Virus record (IMG/VR): IMGVR_UViG_3300042542_001135
Location: 1-34,448 of that record
Strand: one strand, 5' to 3'
Length of the DNA stretch: 34,448 nucleotides
Source of the DNA: a virus
The position numbers and the translations under genes were made by a program. Below the pieces are notes generated by a model. It was not told the origin of the DNA and made no database searches. It saw only the letters and a list, made by a program, of their open reading frames with translations. This document shows, piece after piece, positions 21,969 to 30,485 of the stretch (positions are counted from its first letter, which is position 1; each line of letters starts with the position of its first letter).

Positions 21969-24900
21969 TAGTTAGCCGCCTTTAGTGAGTCATTATCAAA
22001 GTATCGTGTAATAATTGTCTTCAAGTTACCATCCCACTGACTAGCATTTTGCTCTGTCCACATGTTGTATGCTTCTCTAAGCATAGCCTTGCGTGGGTCA
22101 TAGTCTGGTAGCGATTGGTATGCCATAGAAAACATTGAACGAGCATTTAGGAATTCTTGAGTATCCTGCCAAAGTTGGCTCTTGCCATTCTTTGACATGA
22201 ACTGCTTGTCATTAACAATCTCAGTTAATGCGCGAGCATACTTGTAAGAAGTGTCGCCACTCTGTGCAAGTTGGTACTGGTCGTACCATGCCTGGCTTTG
22301 GTCCTTAAATGTTGTAACAGCAAGGTTATCTAGTACTGCCTTGAGTTCTGGGTGAGCACGTAGTGTCTTACCATCAGTAATCTTAGCCTCTAGAGCAGCC
22401 TTAGTAGCCATATAGGTGTTCCAAGTACGCTGCTTGATGCGCTCTGTTTCAATCTCCTGTGGACTCATCTTGAGTTCATTGAGATTCTTACTTGTTCCTG
22501 GCAATACTGCACTTGGGTTAGCAAGAAGTGTAAGGATGTTGTTTGACTGCTTTGCTGGGTCATAATCTAAATCAGCAGTTAGCAAGCCAACTAGTCCAAT
22601 TTCACCTGGCTCAATGTTAGCAAGTCGTCCAACCAAAGCATCATTATCTTCAAATATGCGTGCATACGCTTCGCTTGTTGCAGGGATATTAAGGTTCTTA
22701 GATGAACCAGTAAATGTCACTCTGTCAAGCATGAACTGTGGCCCAAGTAGAGATAGCATCTCTTCTCCTGCAGCATCACGTGCATCTTGATTAGCCATAC
22801 CCTGTGCAATGTACTTTTCCTGTAACTTATAGTACAGATTTGAAGTAAGTGACATTGGTGCATTGTCAATCTTGTACGGAATACCTGCATATGGTGATGC
22901 AAATGTAGAGAAGAACTTAGCGCGGAATAGACCCTTTACTTGCTTCTCAATGTCAGCATCAGATGGCATTTCCTTTTGGATTCCCATTTCAACCAACATT
23001 GCGTTGTAGTTGTAAATAGACTTCCAAGAACTTAGGTAATCTCTTTGTCCGCTCTGACCAAATATCTTACTTGCAAGTTCTCTCTGCCAGTCTGGGCCAG
23101 AGTTAACTAGGTTCTTAACCCAAGGTGGGGTGTAAGCATCTCTTACAGATGTTGGTGGACCGTATGGGAAGATAACCTTGTACCAGTTAGTTCCGCCAAT
23201 TGTCATTAGGTCTTCAACTTCTGCCTCTGACTTGTGAAATTTCTGCATTATCTGACCTACTGAAATGCCTGTAACGAATGACGGTCCTGGACGGTTAAGA
23301 AGGAAGCCTAGAGACTGTGCGCTAAGTTTAACGCCTTCTCCGCGTGCTCCTAAACCACCAAATAAGTCTTTAGTTCCAGGTACAACCAAGTGAGACATCT
23401 TGTTGATATCATCAGTTGGGTTACCATATTCGTCTACACCAAATGTTGTATATGAACGTCCATAGTTAGACACTAGTGCTGCTGCACGTGTTGGGTTCTT
23501 TGCAGCAAGACGACCATAGCGCAAGAATGCGTTAGCATTTGCACCTGGAAACGCCATGATTCCACGTAGTGAATTAATAAGACGGTTAGGGTTGTTGATA
23601 GTGTAGAGAGTCTTTTCCATCTCTTGCAAAGCCTCACGGCCTGCTGCTTGACGTAGAGCATTGTACTGACCAGTTGTCATCTCGACACCTTGGTCCATTA
23701 AGTACTGTGCTCGTCGTGCAACATTCTCGGTTGCTAACTTGTCAAACAAGGAACCACGAATAGGGTTTTCAACGCTTGCGAGTTTACTCATTACCCTAGT
23801 CATCATTTTGTTGTAGCCTTGGGCTGCAGTTGTGACACCGCTTACACCAAATGTTAATGCTTCGTAGTTGTGATTAGATGGGATAATATCATACAACTCG
23901 TCAAGGTATGGAGCAAGCAACTTCTCTAGTTGCTGTGACTTTACCTCACCCTTAAGAATCGCTGCGCGAGCCTCGTAAGATGGGTACATACGCTTAACAA
24001 GTGCAACCTTTTCAGTAAGATAAGAAACTGCTTGCTTCTCATCAACAACATCAAATGCCTTGAGGTATGCTGTTCCTTCTGCAGTCTTGCCCCACTTTAG
24101 AATATTCTCTACTGGGGTTTCTGCAAAGATTAAGTCCATCAGAGGCTCACCACGGTATTGACGGTTAGCAATATCTGCTAACTCTTCAAAGTAGTTCTCG
24201 TCTCCAACGCCAATCTTTGACATAGGAATCTTGCGCTTAATTGCAGCAACGCCTGATGCTACAGACATTTCTCCTAAGAAGTTAATCTGCTGTGTTCTAG
24301 CGTTCTGTGTTTCTGCGCGTACCGCTGCAGTAAAGTTGTTTGCACTTCCATCAGCCTGTTCTTCAATGAAAGAATCAATGTGATGCTGAGTTCCGTTAAG
24401 AACAATAGTGTTCTTTTCCTTTGAGTAGTAACGCTCTTTAAACTTTGCGCTCTTACCAAATACATCTGCTTGCTTAATTCTGGCTTCGCCAAGTGCTTTG
24501 ATAGCGTTATCAATGCTAACATATGCCTGTTGAACAGCATCATCTGCAGCCTGGATTACCTTTTTGTTGGTTGCCATCTTGCTAACTATGTCCTTGTAGT
24601 TAGCGATTGCTGCCTTAGCCTTCTTGACTTCTGCAGTCTTCTTAGTAATACCTGGATTAGCATCAAGGTATGCAAGTCTGCGCTCTAGTGTTGCCATGCT
24701 TGGTACAGCCTCTGTGACTCCATAAGGAACCATTGCATCGCGCAAGTCTAGTTCTATACCATCAACAACCTCTTGAATAGCCTTTAGTTCTTTTCTTGCA
24801 GCAGATAAATGCTGTGACTTTGTGGCAGGAGATGCATTCTTAAGAAGGTCATTGACAGTTGTTTCTGCATAGTTCTTGGCAGCAATTGCTTGCTGCAGCA

Positions 24901-27022
24901 TCTGGGACCTGTCTGATACGTTACTAACAACAGCATTATATTCTGCCTTATTAGTAACTCTTTTTTTAATGTTATCTACAGACCAGTTGTAAAAGTTCTT
25001 TGTTGCTCTTTTGCCGCCTGCTAAAATGATTTCGTTTCTTACGAAAGCAATACCTTGTGATAAGCCAACGCTGATGATTGGCTCAAACAATGACTGCTTA
25101 AATGCGTATGATGGGCGAGCAAGTACGTCGAATGTCCATACTTTGTTAAGTTCACCAAAGATGTCTCTTCCAGCACGATTTAACTGTCTGCCAGTTTTAG
25201 TAAATCCCTTTGCCGCTTCAATGTCTAATTGGGTCTCAATATCATCCCAAGGCGTGAAGCGATAAGATTCAGCAAACTGACGCAATGTCTGAGGCTGAAC
25301 AAGTGTAACATTTCCATCGTATCCAATGCCGAATCCGTTTTCTTTAACAGACTGCATTCCTTTGCTTACGTTCATTTGAAATTTTGCCACGTAGTTATTA
25401 ATTGCTACTTCATCATAGATGCCAGCCTTGTATGCAAGCATACGACCAACCTGAGCATCAATAGACTTGAGTGCTTCTACCTGTGCAATTGAACCCTTGC
25501 CGAGTGTGTTCATGTATTCGTTTTCTAAACGAGCACGAACAACTGAAACCTTTTCGTATAGTCCAGGCTGTATCTCAACTTTAGCAGCACCATCTCTAAA
25601 CATCTTCATGTTGTTGAGGAAGCCAGTAAGTTCTACGCGTGCCTGCATTGGGCGCATACCTGATAGGGATACGAATCCAGCAGGTAATGATTCTGTTGCA
25701 CGACCACCAAGTCGTACACCCTTCATTACTAATCCACCAGCAGTTGTTCCAATTGTAGTCTCAAGGAATCCTGAAATCTTTTCATATTCTCTACCACGAA
25801 TTGCAGACTTTGCTCCACGGATTGCTCCTTGGCCCTTGATTAGCGCAGATGCACCAACAATAGGCTCGATAGGCATGAAATCTTTGCCACCAAAAGTGAT
25901 GTCACCCTTTTCATTAAAGAATGCATCTCTAATCTTTGTAAACTGTGGGTCGTTATTAATGGCGTCATCAAATGCTTTCTTTAAACGCAAAGCAGAGACA
26001 CCTGTTGGCATAGGCAATTCGCCATTTTGAATAGCCTTAGTGCGTATTTGTGACTTAACATCAGCCATATCAAATAGTTTATCGCTTGATGTAGCGGCTA
26101 AGCGCTCTAGTGCAGCAAGGTTGCCCTTGTCACCAAGAAGAATGTCTTTAACAACGTTTGCATCTGTTGTTTCACGAATGATTGGAATCAACTTCTCATT
26201 GGTGCTGTATTTCATGACTAGGTCTTCAATGATACCCCAGTCTTTGCTACCAGCAAGCAACAATACGTGGCTTCCTGAGATAGTCTGAGCACCCTGAGCA
26301 CCGTTTGTGTTGGCATATAGTATACCAGCATCCATGTCTGATGCCAAAGAGTCGACACTCTTACCCTTGGTGTACAGTCCTGCAGGCTTTGCAACGGCTT
26401 TTACACCAGCGCCAGCAAGTTTACCAGCAACGCCGATACCCTTGTTACCTACAAGTAGGTCACCAATACCAGTGTACCAGCGACCAACTGCGTTATCAAC
26501 AAAGTTCTTCTTGATACTCTCGTCTTCCCATAGGTTGACGTTACTTAGGTTAATCTTACCAGTAGAAAGAACTAGTTGAGACAAAGGACTAATGATTGGG
26601 ACTAAAGTTGACTTAGTAAGTGCCTGCATTGCAGAAACTTTTTCACTACGATTGTAGGCTCTCTTGATATCCTCAAACTGGAAACCCTCTTCAAACTGAC
26701 CCTTTTGGTAAAGGGGAGAGTTTACATCAGTTAGCAAAGCAAATGTAGATATTGGACGAGAAATAAGCGGTGAGTAAATCTTCTCATTAAACTTAACAGC
26801 ACCCTTAAGAAGAAAGTCTGCTGTAGACTTAGTTGCAGCCTTGGCTAGTCTTCCTGGTGCGGTAGACTCAATTGACTTGTTTACGCTATCAAGAGCATTT
26901 CTTACATTTGTAGTAAATTCTTGTTCTCTCTTTTGTTCATCTGCATTGAGATAAGAACCGCCACCTGTGAGTTTTTTAAGAACGGAACCTGTGGTAGATA
27001 GAAATGAATTCCATGAAGACAT
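21968..27022 (-). CDS. Giant virion protein (1684 residues), putative ejection protein
   Basis: At about 5 kb this is the largest gene in the window. It is almost all helix with long coiled coils (about residues 730-860: AIAAKNYAETTVNDLL, ARKELKAIQEVVDGIELDL, KAKAAIANYKDIVSK). Hydrophobic segments occur near 190-220 and 420-440. A late segment LRGIMAFPGANANAFLRYGRLAAKNP (about 1190-1215) and AYTPPWVKNLVN are distinctive. I see no lysozyme, transglycosylase, RNA polymerase or MuF signature. Very large proteins in phages without a tape measure are usually stored in the head and ejected to build a conduit for DNA. That role is an inference; a tape measure is ruled against by the absence of tail-tube genes. 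Confidence 0.55.
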   Translation of the reverse strand: MSSWNSFLSTTGSVLKKLTGGGSYLNADEQKREQEFTTNVRNALDSVNKSIESTAPGRLAKAATKSTADFLLKGAVKFNEKIYSPLISRPISTFALLTDVNSPLYQKGQFEEGFQFEDIKRAYNRSEKVSAMQALTKSTLVPIISPLSQLVLSTGKINLSNVNLWEDESIKKNFVDNAVGRWYTGIGDLLVGNKGIGVAGKLAGAGVKAVAKPAGLYTKGKSVDSLASDMDAGILYANTNGAQGAQTISGSHVLLLAGSKDWGIIEDLVMKYSTNEKLIPIIRETTDANVVKDILLGDKGNLAALERLAATSSDKLFDMADVKSQIRTKAIQNGELPMPTGVSALRLKKAFDDAINNDPQFTKIRDAFFNEKGDITFGGKDFMPIEPIVGASALIKGQGAIRGAKSAIRGREYEKISGFLETTIGTTAGGLVMKGVRLGGRATESLPAGFVSLSGMRPMQARVELTGFLNNMKMFRDGAAKVEIQPGLYEKVSVVRARLENEYMNTLGKGSIAQVEALKSIDAQVGRMLAYKAGIYDEVAINNYVAKFQMNVSKGMQSVKENGFGIGYDGNVTLVQPQTLRQFAESYRFTPWDDIETQLDIEAAKGFTKTGRQLNRAGRDIFGELNKVWTFDVLARPSYAFKQSLFEPIISVGLSQGIAFVRNEIILAGGKRATKNFYNWSVDNIKKRVTNKAEYNAVVSNVSDRSQMLQQAIAAKNYAETTVNDLLKNASPATKSQHLSAARKELKAIQEVVDGIELDLRDAMVPYGVTEAVPSMATLERRLAYLDANPGITKKTAEVKKAKAAIANYKDIVSKMATNKKVIQAADDAVQQAYVSIDNAIKALGEARIKQADVFGKSAKFKERYYSKEKNTIVLNGTQHHIDSFIEEQADGSANNFTAAVRAETQNARTQQINFLGEMSVASGVAAIKRKIPMSKIGVGDENYFEELADIANRQYRGEPLMDLIFAETPVENILKWGKTAEGTAYLKAFDVVDEKQAVSYLTEKVALVKRMYPSYEARAAILKGEVKSQQLEKLLAPYLDELYDIIPSNHNYEALTFGVSGVTTAAQGYNKMMTRVMSKLASVENPIRGSLFDKLATENVARRAQYLMDQGVEMTTGQYNALRQAAGREALQEMEKTLYTINNPNRLINSLRGIMAFPGANANAFLRYGRLAAKNPTRAAALVSNYGRSYTTFGVDEYGNPTDDINKMSHLVVPGTKDLFGGLGARGEGVKLSAQSLGFLLNRPGPSFVTGISVGQIMQKFHKSEAEVEDLMTIGGTNWYKVIFPYGPPTSVRDAYTPPWVKNLVNSGPDWQRELASKIFGQSGQRDYLSSWKSIYNYNAMLVEMGIQKEMPSDADIEKQVKGLFRAKFFSTFASPYAGIPYKIDNAPMSLTSNLYYKLQEKYIAQGMANQDARDAAGEEMLSLLGPQFMLDRVTFTGSSKNLNIPATSEAYARIFEDNDALVGRLANIEPGEIGLVGLLTADLDYDPAKQSNNILTLLANPSAVLPGTSKNLNELKMSPQEIETERIKQRTWNTYMATKAALEAKITDGKTLRAHPELKAVLDNLAVTTFKDQSQAWYDQYQLAQSGDTSYKYARALTEIVNDKQFMSKNGKSQLWQDTQEFLNARSMFSMAYQSLPDYDPRKAMLREAYNMWTEQNASQWDGNLKTIITRYFDNDSLKAAN

Positions 27023-27031
27023 TCTTACCCC

Positions 27032-27259
27032 CTAAAAGTTTCGTTTAATATAATTTTTTTCGGTTCCGCCTTTTACATCTTCCTCAGTAATCCCAATAAT
27101 AAAAGAGTCGCGCTCTTCTGGAGACTTCCATGGAATCATTGCAAGTTCAATTGCTATGGCTGCATTTTGGTAGCCAAGCGAATTGGCAAACTTATCAACA
27201 TTGTCAAAGAAACTTCCAGGTGTGAATGTAACATCATCCATTTGGAGTGCTTCTGGCAT
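27032..27259 (-). CDS. Small acidic virion-module protein
   Basis: 75 residues, unrecognised. It reads TFTPGSFFDNVDKFANSLGYQNAAIAIELAMIPWKSPEERDSFIIGITEEDVKG. Its start overlaps the end of the 161-residue gene by 26 bases and its stop is 9 bases before the giant gene. An adaptor or chaperone for loading the giant protein is possible but speculative. Confidence 0.5.
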   Translation of the reverse strand: MPEALQMDDVTFTPGSFFDNVDKFANSLGYQNAAIAIELAMIPWKSPEERDSFIIGITEEDVKGGTEKNYIKRNF

Positions 27260-27719
27260 TTTGAATAAGATAGTTCACAAAACGCTTGTATGAATCTGGA
27301 GCATTTGGAGACTGAGCAGCAAGGCTCAAGTCTGGAAGATATGTCATTGCAATCTGTACATTCTCATCTTGACGAGCATCATTCTTAAACATGTTTGGTA
27401 GTGCTTCTGAACCAGGACCAGGACCAAAGTCTACACCAGCAGTAATTGGTTCTGATGGGTTATTGGTTGGGTCCATTAGTGTGCCTAGCGGTTCCATACT
27501 TACTCCGCCATAGGCTGCTTCTTGTGAAGGCGCTGACGCCTTGACTGATGCTACTGCTGCATTTCCTGCAACTCGAGAGTTGTTCAATGCGCTGTTCTCA
27601 CCATAAGCAAAACCTGTGTAGTTACCGCTCTGTCCTGCTCCGCCTGTGCCTGAAACATTAGCAGGATTGTATTGTGGACCGCCGTTAGCCCCACCACGAT
27701 TCTCTGGTGCAGTTGTCAT
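27234..27719 (-). CDS. Gly/Asn-rich virion-module protein
   Basis: 161 residues. The first 75 are Gly/Asn/Ala-rich and probably disordered (GGANGGPQYNPANVSG, GGAGQSGNYTGFAYG). A compact C-terminal part has MTYLPDLSLAAQSPNAPDSYKRFVNYLIQNA. It lies directly after the Ntn-hydrolase gene. A flexible linker or assembly protein for the head is plausible; no family recognised. Confidence 0.5.
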   Translation of the reverse strand: MTTAPENRGGANGGPQYNPANVSGTGGAGQSGNYTGFAYGENSALNNSRVAGNAAVASVKASAPSQEAAYGGVSMEPLGTLMDPTNNPSEPITAGVDFGPGPGSEALPNMFKNDARQDENVQIAMTYLPDLSLAAQSPNAPDSYKRFVNYLIQNARSTPNG

Positions 27720-27727
27720 TGTTCCTC

Positions 27728-28294
27728 CTACTTAAATTGTGTAAATATATGAATTGGTTCTGAGCACATATTGTCATATTGAATTGCAATAGCAATTGCT
27801 TTACGAACCATTGTTTCTGCTTGTTTAATAGTAGTTACTTTTTCCACACCCAACGCTGCCAATGCGCCGAGGGCAACATCGCCACCACTACCCATAACGT
27901 ATACATTACGAACATCGGTATCCCAAGAGTAATCCTCAGAAACCGAGAAAACTTGCCCCTTGACTGAGATGAGGAATCCCCCATCGATTTGTGCAACATC
28001 GCCGTCCTCTTTCATATCTATACCTGCATCAACAAAGTTCTTTCGCATTGCTGGAATAAACTTCTGTGTCATGAAAGTATTTAAGTCTTCTTGCAGAGTT
28101 GGCTTAGGTTGTTTGTAACCATAATGCAACACGTTACTAGCACGTGATGAACCACAGCCAGCAATTAGAATCCCATTATTATCTACAATCTTAGGAGTCT
28201 TTGCTATTTGAAAACGTCCATGCTCATCACTAAGACGTGAATCACATCCTAGTACCGACCAACCGTCACCTTGTATCGCTACCAGAGTTGTCAT
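27728..28294 (-). CDS. Proteasome-beta/HslV-like Ntn hydrolase
   Basis: 188 residues. It starts MTTLVAIQGD, so removal of Met would expose a Thr nucleophile exactly as in HslV and 20S beta subunits (TTIVxV / TTTVGI). Counting Thr as residue 1, an Asp is at 17 (CDSRLS), the canonical position, and a Lys near 33-34 (TPKI) fits the catalytic Lys. GILIAGCGSSRAS and VYVMGSGGDVALGAL match the two conserved Gly-rich strands, and IHIFTQ matches the final strand. It has no propeptide, like HslV. It lies two bases after the portal gene, where prohead proteases usually are. Inferred role: head-maturation protease or scaffold degradation. No ATPase partner (HslU) is encoded nearby. Confidence 0.8.
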   Translation of the reverse strand: MTTLVAIQGDGWSVLGCDSRLSDEHGRFQIAKTPKIVDNNGILIAGCGSSRASNVLHYGYKQPKPTLQEDLNTFMTQKFIPAMRKNFVDAGIDMKEDGDVAQIDGGFLISVKGQVFSVSEDYSWDTDVRNVYVMGSGGDVALGALAALGVEKVTTIKQAETMVRKAIAIAIQYDNMCSEPIHIFTQFK

Positions 28295-28295
28295 T

Positions 28296-30068
28296 TTATC
28301 CCTTAGTTGTTACTCGTCCCGAAGCCTTGCCACTACCACTTAGAGTAGATAGAATTGTTTGTAAATCTGGGGCTGGTGCTGCAGGAGTTATACCTGCATC
28401 CATTGGAGAGCCTCCTACTGGAGCCGCGCCTGGAGCAGGGGACGGCTGCTCAACAGGAGAAGTTGCCGCCCCAGCAGGAGGAACTTGTTGCTGTGGAGCA
28501 AATACTTCTGCAATAGCATCTTCAAGAGTCTGACCCTTTTGACGTGCAGCAATTACTCCCGCAATCTTAGTTACGATAGATGCTGGGTCTCCGCCTTGCG
28601 TAGCCATCTGCGGGATGGCCTGAGCCATTGCAGTAATACCACTAAGAAGTGATGAACGCATGTTTTCGATTTCAATCTTTTCAAGTTCTTGTGTAACATT
28701 GACTGTGAATGGTAATTCACGCATAGCCATGTCCTTGGAGATTAATCCTCCACCAAGAGCCTGTAACATAAAGATAAGTCCCTGTGCTGGGTTAAGACCC
28801 GCAAGCATTCCATAACGGACGTCTGCAGAGTAATCACCCTTAATGTCTTTAGTTGGTCGGTATGTGATTTCGTAAGGTGAACCAGAATCTACACCACGAA
28901 TTGTCTTTTCTTCTGCGAAGATTTTCTCATCTACTTCAAAGCAGAGAGAGACAACATCACGTAGAGCAGATGCAAAGATTGCCTGTGCTGATTTAACCTG
29001 TGTATCAAAGGCACCCATAAGTGCCTGTACGCCTTGACCAGTAACGATGCTTGCATCGATGTTACCAGAACGTCCTTCTGGGTAACGAGTACCTGAGCGA
29101 AGTTCTTGGTTAAGTAGTTGTGCTTCCGTAAATGCGCCTTGTGGAATGTTTAATTCGACACGACGAACGCCAGCAGGGTTGGAGGTACGGATAACCGCAT
29201 CTCCACCCAACTGGAGTTCTTGAACGTCTTGAGGTAGTACAATTGGTGCTTGAACACTTTTCTCTGCTGCTTCCATTGCCAGTAAGGCGAAACGGTTGCG
29301 GAGAAGTTGAATACCGAGTACGTCGTCGAATTGTCCACGCATTTCACCATCAATAGATGGCTTACGCGCCACGACAACCATCATCTTGCCCATTGGATTC
29401 AATGCGCGAGATAAAACTAAATTACCCTTTTTAGGTAAGTAAATTACTGATTGGTCCTTGTCATAGTAACGAACCATCTCAACCTGCGCATGCAGGTCTT
29501 GTGTGTATCCGTCGCGACCAAGGATTTGAGTTTCATACTCTGGGAACTGTGCGACAAGTTCTCCAAGAGTCATCATGTAACGTTTTGCAAATGCCACACA
29601 GCGTCCGTAGCGGTCAAATTCTGGGTAAGCCCCGATTGGATTTTCTACGCGGATACGTGGCAACTTGCTTTCTTCGTCCAATTCAATCATGAACGGAACG
29701 AAACCATATGTTAGATACCAGTCTGCGCCTGAGTACATCTGTACTGATAGGTCAGAGTGGGAGAAGTAGTTAGCAGCAATACGGGTACGCTTGTCAGCAA
29801 AGTTACGTGCCTTGTCGCTAACAGAGTTAGCAGCAGAGCAGTTAATTGCTGGAAGTGGTGCCATAACCTCTGAGAGGTCACGTGCTACTACGTCGATAAA
29901 GTTTGCAACTACGTTAGCATCTACACCCTCTGGGAAGAACTCAGGGTAGACAGATGCAATCTGTCCCTTACGAACTGCGAGTACGCTTAGATTACGAGCA
30001 TCTCGTTCGTGGTTACGGTAGCGCAACGCTTCAACGCGTGCTGCTACTTGTTCCATTGATAATGCCAT
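28296..30068 (-). CDS. Portal protein
   Basis: 590 residues. Helical N-terminus, then a core with SGADWYLTYGFVPFMIELDEESKLPRIRVENPIGAYPEFDRYGRCVAFAKRYMMT (about 115-165), typical of phage portals, and a long helical ENMRSSLLSGITAMAQAI region near 470-490, consistent with the stem or crown. The C-terminal 100 residues are Pro/Ala/Gln-rich. It forms the dodecameric ring through which the terminase pumps DNA. Its place after terminase and before the protease-like gene is standard. Start ATG 30068. Confidence 0.85.
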   Translation of the reverse strand: MALSMEQVAARVEALRYRNHERDARNLSVLAVRKGQIASVYPEFFPEGVDANVVANFIDVVARDLSEVMAPLPAINCSAANSVSDKARNFADKRTRIAANYFSHSDLSVQMYSGADWYLTYGFVPFMIELDEESKLPRIRVENPIGAYPEFDRYGRCVAFAKRYMMTLGELVAQFPEYETQILGRDGYTQDLHAQVEMVRYYDKDQSVIYLPKKGNLVLSRALNPMGKMMVVVARKPSIDGEMRGQFDDVLGIQLLRNRFALLAMEAAEKSVQAPIVLPQDVQELQLGGDAVIRTSNPAGVRRVELNIPQGAFTEAQLLNQELRSGTRYPEGRSGNIDASIVTGQGVQALMGAFDTQVKSAQAIFASALRDVVSLCFEVDEKIFAEEKTIRGVDSGSPYEITYRPTKDIKGDYSADVRYGMLAGLNPAQGLIFMLQALGGGLISKDMAMRELPFTVNVTQELEKIEIENMRSSLLSGITAMAQAIPQMATQGGDPASIVTKIAGVIAARQKGQTLEDAIAEVFAPQQQVPPAGAATSPVEQPSPAPGAAPVGGSPMDAGITPAAPAPDLQTILSTLSGSGKASGRVTTKG

Positions 30069-30095
30069 TGTTATCCTAACGATTGATTAAAAAAA

Positions 30096-30476
30096 TTAAT
30101 TAGATGTCATCTTACGGTAAGCAACTTTTTTAATGCTGTTACCTTTTGCACTGTCAACCTTAACTAGGTTAGGCATGCCTTTAAGTTGATTATAAGAAGG
30201 TGGATTAATCTTCTTTGGTTTTACAACTGCTGGCTTTGGGTTAGTGTTAATCTTAATAGCACCTGTATTTGTCTTTTTTGGTGAAACAAGTTTTGCTACC
30301 TTTACTTGACCCTTAAGTTTCTTTGGAGCAACTGCTACCGCTGCCTTTGCTGAATTTGCGCGAGCACGTGTTGCAACTGTTTGAGCGGCTTTTTTTGCGG
30401 CTGCTTGTGCTAACTTCTTTGCTGCAAGACGAGATGCAATTGCTGCCGCTCCTGCTGCTATAATTGGTACTGGCAT
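30096..30476 (-). CDS. Basic Ala/Lys-rich histone-like protein
   Basis: 126 residues. N-terminal IIAAGAAAIASRLAAKKLAQAAAKKAAQTVATRARA forms an amphipathic Ala/Lys helix, followed by Lys/Pro-rich segments (PKKLKGQVKVAKLVSPKK, NPKPAVVKPKKINPP). No cysteines and no enzyme motif. It is encoded between terminase and portal. Composition suggests DNA binding or head-internal localisation. Function unknown. Confidence 0.5.
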   Translation of the reverse strand: MPVPIIAAGAAAIASRLAAKKLAQAAAKKAAQTVATRARANSAKAAVAVAPKKLKGQVKVAKLVSPKKTNTGAIKINTNPKPAVVKPKKINPPSYNQLKGMPNLVKVDSAKGNSIKKVAYRKMTSN

Positions 30477-30485
30477 TTGGATTCC

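Noticed and set aside
25467-26030. 187-residue plus-strand frame opposite the giant gene
   Set aside because: There is no ribosome site or recognisable domain and it lies fully inside a clear 5-kb gene on the other strand.
21968-27022. Tape-measure interpretation of the 1684-residue protein
   Set aside because: It is encoded before the scaffold and capsid genes and there are no tail-tube or tail-chaperone genes, so length alone does not support it.
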